From NCBI GenBank assembly GCA_000697335.1, contig JNEM01013110.1:1-31495 (forward strand): DNA of 31,495 nt, in the 5' to 3' direction. Numbering within the stretch: position 1 is the stretch's first letter; each line of letters starts with the position of its first letter. The notes under the pieces were generated by a model. The model was given only the letters and a program-made list of their open reading frames with translations, was not told the origin of the DNA and did no database searches. The translations under genes were made by a program, and so were the position numbers. This document shows, in pieces, positions 24,276-31,495 of this stretch. This DNA comes from Conidiobolus incongruus B7586. Its lineage: Eukaryota; Entomophthoromycota; Entomophthoromycetes; Entomophthorales; Conidiobolaceae.

Positions 24276-26126
24276 TTTCAAATTGTTATATATAAAAATT
24301 TAAGGGATATTAAAACAGAGCAATATTTCTATGGGAATAATAATAATATATTAAAAGCTAATATTGATTAGATATTTTAATTTCCCTATTGTTTTTTTCG
24401 TAAATAAAATTTTTGTTGAGGAAGATAAATCTTTATAGCATAACATTTTTAGTTTCATTTATGGGATAGAGTTAAATCCTGAATCTATTTTAATTATCGA
24501 TTTGGTTTTGATATCCTTTCATTTCAAGTATTAATATTAAATAAGAGAAATAGCATATTATATTTTCTATAATAACAAACCAATTAACCAACCTTATTAT
24601 TATTTAAAATAGTTTATAATAATTGAAATATTATTGATTCTATATCCCATCATAAATATCCTGAAAAAAACTGCACAAATTAAATTACTTTAAAATGCAA
24701 AAAATATATTAATATGCTAAATTATCAATTGATCATTAATTTGGCTATTAAGCTATCTAAGCTATCAAAATAATATATCGAATTAAAACCCATTGATGTT
24801 AAGTCAAATATTATAGTTATTCTTTCTATATGGAAATAATTTCTATTTAATTGAAAGCTGCCAATATTTTACCTGTATAATAAAGATTAGAATATTGAAT
24901 ACTCAGCAATCATATTCTGAATATATATCTCGTCTGATTTATATTAAACAAACATTTGTTTCATCAATAAATTATTTTTATATATTAAATTAAGATTCTA
25001 TTATTTTGAAAATAGATTAATTAATAGTTCAATAATATTGTATGATTTGAGTAAATTAGTATAACTTAAAATAAATTCGATGAAAAATGCTTATTTATCA
25101 ATTATTATTGATGATTCATTATGCCAATATTAATATAAATATCTTGAATCCAATGACTTAATTTAAATCTACAATAGTTGAAGAGTGCTGTTTTCAAAAA
25201 TACTTTCAACTAGAACGCGGAAATTTTTAGAAATTATTATTGATATATCTTCCAATTATACAATAAATTTTATATTAAGAATGAATATTGAATCATTAAT
25301 TGGTTGTCATTATTATACTATTAAAATAATTCAAAGTAGAAGTCATCCATATTTATACATTAAAAGTATTTCACAATTTCCCAGTCAAAAAACTAAATTT
25401 ATGTATATTTATAATATTTACACTCTACGTTTTTAGACCATATATAATTTATAAATGTTGTATATATATTACCTTTTTCAATCTAAAATTTTGAATATCA
25501 TTAGATAGTTTAGAATGGTTGGATTGATCAATTATTGAAATACTAAGTTAATAAAATTTCCAATTATTATATTTTATTCACAAAAACAATATAAGGTTTC
25601 AGATAATTTTAATTATTAAAGTTTGAAAATAATTATACTCAACTCGTATTTCATAAATATAGGCTCAATAATGATATATAGATTGCATTTCATTTGATTT
25701 ATATCGGAAATATTTCCTATTATTAAAAAAATTTGATATATTTTCAATTTGTTATATTTTTTAAATAATTATTTATCAAAATGAATTCTATGATATTAAA
25801 GTTTTAATAAAATATAATATTATAAATTTTTTATATTTACAAATATCCTATAAAATTTTCTAGTTTATTCCAATCGAACCTTAAAATATTTTAAATTTTT
25901 AATTAATTTAAATTATTGATATAATTACTCATTATCACAGACTTAATAAATTATAATTATTATATAAGTGAATTGAGAAATAATTTTAAATATAGTTCTC
26001 AAACTAGTTAATATATTTTGATCGATTATTCACGAATAGAAACGCTACAAGTAGGTAGCATAAGCGGGAATATCGGAATAAAGAATTAAAATGCTTTAAT
26101 GGACTTTCAAAATGATGACATTTGGA
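24276..26126. other. long divergent spacer, CBF5 / SIL1, left part
   Basis: About 1.85 kb of AT-rich sequence up to the SIL1 promoter motifs. An 83-codon frame at 25185-25436 reads without family features and lacks support. A less AT-rich patch near 26041-26120 probably belongs to the SIL1 promoter. No RNA gene is recognised. Confidence 0.55.
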
Positions 26127-26158
26127 CCAATAAAAAACCTCCAAAGCATTTATAAAAG
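26127..26158 (+). promoter_or_regulatory. SIL1 promoter: CCAAT box followed by TATAAAAG
   Basis: GACCAATAAAA places a CCAAT at 26127-26131, and TATAAAAG follows at 26151-26158, 133 bases before the SIL1 start codon. Both sit at the edge of a patch richer in G and C than its surroundings, which includes TGATGACA at about 26113. A link to ER-stress control is possible, given the gene, but no complete ERSE (CCAAT-N9-CCACG) is present. Confidence 0.5.
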
Positions 26159-26212
26159 AAATATTAATATAATGTGAATTTAGTCAATCTTTTAAATAGA
26201 GTTAATCGTCAC

Positions 26213-26216
<4 letters not shown>

Positions 26217-26243
<27 letters not shown>

Positions 26244-26281
26244 ACATTATTAATTAATAATAATAATAATAATAATAATAA
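26217..26281 (+). repeat. (TA)n then (AAT)n microsatellites just before SIL1
   Basis: A (TA)n run at about 26217-26243 and an (AAT)n run at about 26253-26281 fill the last 75 bases before the SIL1 start. They probably lie in the mRNA leader, since TATAAAAG is farther upstream. Both are likely variable in length. Confidence 0.8.
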
Positions 26282-26290
26282 CATTCCAAT

Positions 26291-27623
26291 ATGTTTAATT
26301 TAAAAAGTATAATCGTCTGTAGTTTATTATTTGGTATCAGTCTAACTGCTGCTTCACGGTTGTTTCAAGGAGAATGCCCTGAAGACCAATTTTGGCACGA
26401 AAGTGGCAAATGTGTTGATAGAATATTTCAAGCTACTGATGAATTTCAAAAAGTTTTAGAAGGTCAACAAATTCCTAAAGGTATTTATTAACAATATTTT
26501 ATTGTATTAAAATTATAAATTATTTATATTATTCATTCAGGTTTACATGTAAGATTAGACTTTTCAACTGGTGAAAAATTTGCCAAATTAAACATACCTG
26601 ATGAGAGTGATGAAAGCACCACGGGTATTATTTTATCAAAAGACCAAAATGCTACATACCCTATCAAATCCTCTCAGCCCGTTTCTATCCATAAACCTAC
26701 CAAGCAAAGTGTGCAAGCTCCTGATAACAGAGTACCTGCTGAGGAGAACAAAGTTATGCAGGAATTATTGGGCTATCTGGATACTTTAAAAGATTTTAAA
26801 GATGTTAAAGTCAGTGAATTTATTGATAAATTAAAAGAAATTGAAGAGTTAGTATACAGAAGTCAATTTGGTTATGACTTGACATTAAATCATAACTTCC
26901 CTCAACTCATAAACTTGATGGAACAGACTAAAGATATTAATTTAAAAAATCAAATTGCTAAAATTATTGGTATTTCAGTTCAGGTAAATAGTTTATCACA
27001 AAATTTTTTATTATCTTATATTAATTCTATATGTTTAGAACAATCCTTTTGCCCAATTAGAAGCCAGTAAACATAATTTAATCGATCGCGTATTCAAATT
27101 ATTAAAGAACAAACAAGACGGTTCATCTCAATCCAAACTCCTCTTCTTACTATCATCATTGGTACGTAATCATGAAGCCACAATAAAATTATTCCATAAA
27201 TTAGAAGGACCCGAAGTATTGTTAGACATCTATCAACATTCCAAAAACCCCGAAGTTAGAAAGAAATGTATTACCCTTTTAACTGATTCTTTCAATTCCA
27301 ATATGGTTGAAGAGGACGCTCATAATTCATTCGTTGTTCAAAAATCTCTCGAAGATCAATTATGGTCTAAACAAACATCAGGAGGTGTTATCGACTCATG
27401 GTGTCAAGTAATCCATATCAATCTACTCCAAGATCACTTAAGCTTTGACGAGAAGGAAAAGCTCATCACAGCAGTTTTGGAACTTAGGGAAATATTCCCT
27501 GATTACTGCAAACCCAATCACCAATTAGTCAAATGGTTGAATTCCGAACATTCTAAATACACTGAGGATGAAGACTTTTCAGACTATGTCGAATTGGTTG
27601 ATAAGCTAAAGTCTAAAGAATAA
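26291..27623 (+). CDS. SIL1: SIL1-type nucleotide exchange factor for ER Hsp70
   Basis: ER-lumen protein that promotes ADP release from BiP/Kar2 and so helps protein import and folding. Three exons, 26291-26480, 26541-26983 and 27039-27623, 1218 bases, 405 residues (yeast 421, human 461). Residues 1-21 form a signal peptide (hydrophobic IIVCSLLFGISLTAA). A short Cys-containing segment follows (GECPEDQFWHESGKCVD), then the SIL1 motif near 64 (GLHVRLDFSTGEKFAKL; human family GLHVRLNLQTGEREAKL-like). From about 140 the rest is helical armadillo-type repeats, with LEELVYRSQFGYDL-like sequence (here IEELVYRSQFGYDLTLNHN) and NNPFAQLEA, typical of SIL1. The C-terminus is KLKSKE and not an HDEL-type signal. 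Start chosen because it opens the signal peptide directly after the microsatellites. Confidence 0.93.
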
Positions 27624-28015
27624 TTTTTGTATTAAAACAATATATATCTTCACAATGTCATTTTTAACAGCTTTAGTAATTTATAATAAACCAAATATAA
27701 TATATATACATGTATATATTTTTATTATCCATGCCACTTTTTTAATGAAATCATAAAATTATTATATTGACTTTTGATTCATTCACAATTTAAAATTATT
27801 GAATGTTTTTGTATTAAAATTTATCTTAGATAATAGATAAACTCGATTTTTTCAAGTATATAAATATATATATTATATCAAATTGAAAGGAAATTATAAA
27901 ATGAAGGAAATGATTTATTAAATATTTAAATATAATAATTTAACTCAAAAAATAGAAAAAAATTAATATATAACACACAAATAATTCTCGTTCAATTAGG
28001 ATATTAATATATATT
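27624..28015. other. AT-rich spacer between SIL1 and the GC-rich island
   Basis: About 390 bases holding the SIL1 3' end and the flank of the island. No gene is seen. The last bases before the island form a TATA-like TATTAATATATATT. Confidence 0.55.
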
Positions 28016-28350
28016 GCAAGGCTTCTGGAAAGTAGTCTTGCGATAAAGATCACGTGAGCTCGATGAAACAGGCCAAAGATGGCTAACTAGATACTTTAGA
28101 GGAGTTTTATTAAAATAGCAAGATCTAGGGCTTGGCCCTGATCAAAGTGATCCCTCAGCAAATATCTGTCCAGTGACTATTTTATAGTGTGGTTGATCCT
28201 TGGCCAATGTGTTGAGGCTCCAGCTTCTGCTATAGTCTGGAATTTTCCATTGTGCAAGGGTTGTTCCTGATATTTGTGAGTGGATTACATCTGGAATCTT
28301 GACGGACGGTTAAAATTGAAAGGCGAGCGGACCTCCCGATCCGCGACAAT
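28016..28350. ncRNA. GC-rich island, candidate structured non-coding RNA of unknown class
   Basis: For about 335 bases the composition rises to around 45 percent G+C, against well under 25 percent on both sides, with no open frame of use in either direction. It begins with a perfect-looking hairpin at 28016-28041 (11-base arms, one T-T mismatch and one G-T pair, GGAA loop of GNRA type). Further hairpins are at 28122-28143 (GATC-T-AGGGC, loop TTG, GCCCT-GATC), 28176-28188 (ACTAT, TTT, ATAGT) and 28327-28344 (GCGGA/TCCGC). In AT-rich genomes such islands are usually RNA genes, as the tRNA here shows. I could not match it to U1, U2, U4, U5 or U3. RNase P, RNase MRP, SRP or telomerase RNA remain possible. 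Several internal TTTT words argue mildly against Pol III. TATA-like words flank both ends, so strand is undecided. Confidence 0.55.
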
Positions 28351-29981
28351 ATATATATAAAGAACACTTGAAATAAAAAAAATTACACCAACTATGAATA
28401 TCTTATTGCGAACAACTATAATTTTTATATACTTAATCATATTAATAAATTAATAAATTAATATCAGAAATATCAAAATTAATATATATTATGGTATAAG
28501 TATCTTTTCGTAATTTTTTCAGTCCTTAGAAAATCAATATTACACATTGATTAATAAATATTCAATGTGGAATAAAAATATGCCACTGGATACCAATCTA
28601 AAATATCCAAAATGATTATGATAAATATAAACTTGAATTATTATTTATGACCAATTTTGAATACAGCATTTTGTTGTGACATTATTTATAATTGACTTCT
28701 CATAAAAGAGGCTGATAATAAGGTTATGTCACAAATATACAATACTGAGTGCCAATTTTTATTTTTTTTAAATTATTTATTCTACAATGAAGAAATTTGA
28801 TTGTTATATAAGAATAATATCATTAGTAATATATTTGAAAATATTCAAAATTTTATTTTAATATTATAAACTAAATTAAACTTATCATAAAATCTCATAT
28901 TTATCAGATATATATAATTTTGGATTCAAATTTAAATTTTATAAAGATATAAATCAAGTTTATTATAATGCTCGAATTCTAATAATAAAAATAATGAAAA
29001 AAGCTGAAAAATGATATTTATTATTATTATTATTATTGCTGTTAGTATATTTTTAAAGCATTTTATCACTTATATTTTGATGTGATTAGGGATACTAAAA
29101 TTTATCACCTATCCATTAGTATAATTAAATAATATTGAACTTTTTAGAGTGATTATAATTATATAAATTAATAAATTATGCTTTGGAAATATATATGATA
29201 ATAAATACAAAATCCTTAAGTTGTTTCATATATTTTTATGTGTAAAATAGTTATACTTAAAATTTTTGCTGAAAATAATATAATGTTTATAATCTGAAAA
29301 TTTTTTGATATTTTGATTAATAAAGCTTATATTAAAACATATTGAGATCATTTACTATTTATGAAGATTTACAAAAATATTAATTAATAATAATATGTTT
29401 AGTCAAATAATTATTTTAAAGGCCTTTGTGCTTGGTAAACTTGATTTTATGCTTTACATTGAGGTTCTTTATTCGCTATATGCTACCATATTGAAATTTT
29501 CAAAAGTATCTCAAGATTTTCGCAGTACTTATGATCCTTAAATTAATATTCATTTCAAATTATGCATTTTATGCAACCATTACTTAATATATTTTAACAT
29601 TATTTATAATATTAGATTTCCCTAATGTTTATTATTATTTAGTTTATTCGTATTAAAAATTTTTATAATAAGTTAATATAGATAAGCAAAAAAAATACAA
29701 AGTAATATAAATTTGACACTACATTTATTAGAAAAAACCAATAAGTATATAAATCTTTGAATAATCAGATAAAGCAACATAATATGATGTTATATATTAT
29801 AATTTATCAATTAATCAGGGAAAATATAATCGGTCACAAATTTATTAAATTTACTTAGAAATTTCCAAAATATTAATTGCATTATTTGTACTTTTTATTT
29901 ATTTAATCATTACTTTAAAATACAGATATATAAATACACTTACAACAATTCAAATAATTATTATTAATATTTTTTATTAAT
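28351..29981. other. AT-rich spacer between the island and the last gene
   Basis: About 1.6 kb. It contains a 9-bp inverted repeat (TTGTGACAT at 28674-28682, ATGTCACAA at 28726-28734) and a slightly less AT-rich 48-codon frame at 29395-29541. Neither can be assigned. No other feature is supported. Confidence 0.5.
28674..28734. repeat. short inverted repeat with 43-base spacer
   Basis: TTGTGACAT at 28674 and ATGTCACAA at 28726 are exact reverse complements. The spacer includes the less AT-rich CTCATAAAAGAGG. It may be a hairpin, a binding-site pair or chance. No flanking target-site duplication was seen to suggest a small transposon. Confidence 0.4.
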
Positions 29982-30365
29982 ATGAAAGTGATTCAGTTTT
30001 TATTCATTCAATTTATCGCTATCAACGGTATTCCAATGCTAGATTATTTCAGAAGGAATGAAAACCCCCAAGGACAAGGAGGAGCTGGCCATGATGCCAT
30101 TCAAGTTTTAGACTATCATCCTAACGGCGATGTGAGAGAGATTGAGCTCAAGTTTGAAAGAAGATTGGATAAGTTAGAGCTAGTGTCACAAAACAGCAAC
30201 CATACATTTGTTCCAATCAATTTACTGAAGCCTAGGGGGAAAGCTTACGTAGAAGCTGAAAAAATGGCTGAACAGGCAAAGACCCACGAAGGAATGGAGG
30301 AAATTATCAATGAGATTTATAAACAGGAATTAGTTGAAGAAAAAGAATTATATAATTCAAGTTAG
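29982..30365 (+). CDS. small predicted secreted protein of unknown function
   Basis: A single-exon frame of 127 residues. Residues 1-18 look like a signal peptide (MKVIQFLFIQFIAINGIP). The mature part is charged and without Cys: a Gly/Gln-rich stretch near 27-36 (ENPQGQGGAGHDA), a strand-like segment (IQVLDYHPNGDVREIELKF), then a Lys/Glu-rich helical end (KAYVEAEKMAEQAK, then EEIINEIYKQELVEE). I do not recognise the family. Support for a real gene comes from the clear change in composition, with GC-bearing codons through the frame against about 85 percent AT around it, and from the signal peptide at the first ATG. The absence of Cys is unlike most small secreted effectors. Further exons downstream are possible but none is visible before the stop. 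Confidence 0.65.
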   Translation: MKVIQFLFIQFIAINGIPMLDYFRRNENPQGQGGAGHDAIQVLDYHPNGDVREIELKFERRLDKLELVSQNSNHTFVPINLLKPRGKAYVEAEKMAEQAKTHEGMEEIINEIYKQELVEEKELYNSS

Positions 30366-31495
30366 AATCCATCATTTTAGTCTATTGTAAATATAGTGAT
30401 ATTATATATTATTGCTAAATTAATAAAAAACATCAAAGATAATTTTTTTAATTAAATTTATAGTTAATAAGATATTTAAATGTTAGATGTGGAAATTATA
30501 TTTTAAAATTACAGAAAAAAATTTTTTTAAATAAAAATTTTGATTACTAAAATATAAATCATTGAAAAAAAATAATTAATTCTATTATAATACAAAATTC
30601 AATTTCTTTTCTATGAATTTTTCAATATTGATTTGCGATATTAAATAAAAGTATCAATATTATATATCGTACAATAGAAAATATTAATAGATCCATAAAC
30701 TATATAATTAATATGTAATATATAGAATTATTGTATTTTTATTCAGTCTTATGATGCTATTTTCAAAGCAATTTTGTGGTAAATGTCCCATTGAAGTAAC
30801 CAAAATATTAGTATTGTAGAATTAAAAATGATTAATGTTATGAACCATTTGTTTAGAAGAGGGTAATAATATAAATTTATAAGTAATTTAAGGATACTTT
30901 TTTAAACTTGCAAATATTGTCAATTCTCAATATTTGATTTACATTATATTGTTATCAGATAAATTATTAAATTTTAATATTTCTTAAATTATGCTGATGA
31001 TGTAATAAACATATCAATTTTATTATTATTACTCTGTATTTTTAATAATGGGAATTTTTTGTGATTCAAAATAAATAAATATTTTAATATATGATATATA
31101 AAAATAAATATATAATATAAATTTAATAGTTTCTTTTATTATTAATAACTTTTTGTTATATTTTTAGTAAAGATCTAACACTTAAAAAATAATTTTTTTT
31201 ATTAAAGACTAAAATTTAATATTTTACAAACCAATTAAATTTTCTTGTAGAAATTTTTTTCTTGTAAGCTAGTTTTTTAATTACTTAAAGCAATTATAAT
31301 TATATAGTTTGTAATCTAAAGAGTATACTAGATGTAATAGTTTTTTCTAATTATTTTTAATTAGAAAGTTTTTTACAGCTTTAAATTTATGTATTTTATA
31401 ATTATCATATAAAATAATAAGTTTTATTAAATTATATTAAAAACACTAATTAAAAATACTTTTATTTAAAAAAACAATATAAAGTTTATTATTAA
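30366..31495. other. AT-rich right end of the window
   Basis: About 1.1 kb of long A and T runs with no supportable frame, RNA gene or repeat family. It includes the 3' end of the small secreted protein gene. Confidence 0.6.

Noticed and set aside
25185-25436. 83-codon frame upstream of SIL1
   Set aside because: It has no recognisable domain and composition-driven residues. It is slightly better than background, so kept only as a remark.
28016-28350. U3 snoRNA on the minus strand, from the phrase AAGACTACTTTCCAG
   Set aside because: In U3 that box A-like phrase is at the 5' end, but here it would lie at the 3' edge and is part of the terminal hairpin. The following GATCATTTCTATAGT is missing.
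28016-28350. U2 snRNA on the plus strand, from GGCCAAAGATGGCTAACTAG
   Set aside because: The likeness is limited to one small hairpin. The branch-site pairing element GTGTAGTA and the Sm site are absent.
28674-28734. Small inverted-repeat transposon (MITE)
   Set aside because: The arms are only nine bases, with no target-site duplication and no second copy in the window.

Overview
This is a eukaryotic nuclear window with very AT-rich spacers and introns, short introns (about 45-75 bases, usually GTA...TAG) and the standard stop codons. It carries ten protein genes whose families I can name, one unrecognised small secreted protein, one decayed host gene, one tRNA-Asp, and one GC-rich island that looks like a structured RNA. 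The mitochondrial genes (uS10m, a MYND-finger MSS51) rule out anaerobic fungi that have lost mitochondria. An MSS51 of yeast-like length next to animal-like genes (Aladin, an ACAP-type ArfGAP, a TONSL relic) suggests an early-diverging AT-rich fungus, perhaps Zoopagomycota or Entomophthoromycotina. That placement is inference only.

Layout. 1.4-4.4 kb: a 17-exon BAR-PH-ArfGAP-ankyrin gene (ACAP type). 4.9-7.0 kb: RAD9 of the 9-1-1 checkpoint clamp, with an SQ/TQ-rich tail. 7.3-8.6 kb: single-exon RCC1 on the minus strand. 8.6-10.5 kb: a long divergent spacer with repeated CCAAT-type motifs. 10.5-11.4 kb: RPA43 of RNA polymerase I. 11.6-12.95 kb: single-exon Aladin-like nucleoporin, minus strand. 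14.2-17.1 kb: a TONSL-like gene decayed into pieces (TPR part, then LRR part, no ankyrin block seen). 17.2-18.2 kb: an intact seven-exon gene whose fold pattern resembles SPO16/ERCC1. 18.4-19.3 kb: mitochondrial uS10. 19.9 kb: tRNA-Asp(GUC), minus. 20.6-22.0 kb: MSS51. 22.6-24.3 kb: CBF5/dyskerin, minus. 26.3-27.6 kb: SIL1, with a recognisable promoter. 28.02-28.35 kb: the GC-rich island. 30.0-30.4 kb: the small secreted protein.

How the genes relate. They are mostly housekeeping and not one pathway. Themes recur: nucleolus and ribosome making (RPA43, CBF5, both with a Lys/Glu tract), nucleus-cytoplasm traffic (RCC1, Aladin), genome maintenance and meiosis (RAD9, TONSL relic, SPO16-like), mitochondrial gene expression (uS10m, MSS51) and ER folding (SIL1). 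The spliced models for ACAP, RAD9, RPA43, SPO16-like, uS10m, MSS51, CBF5 and SIL1 were built by hand from splice sites. Each gives one frame with total length divisible by three. I found no convincing transposon, LTR element, virus-like element or CRISPR array.
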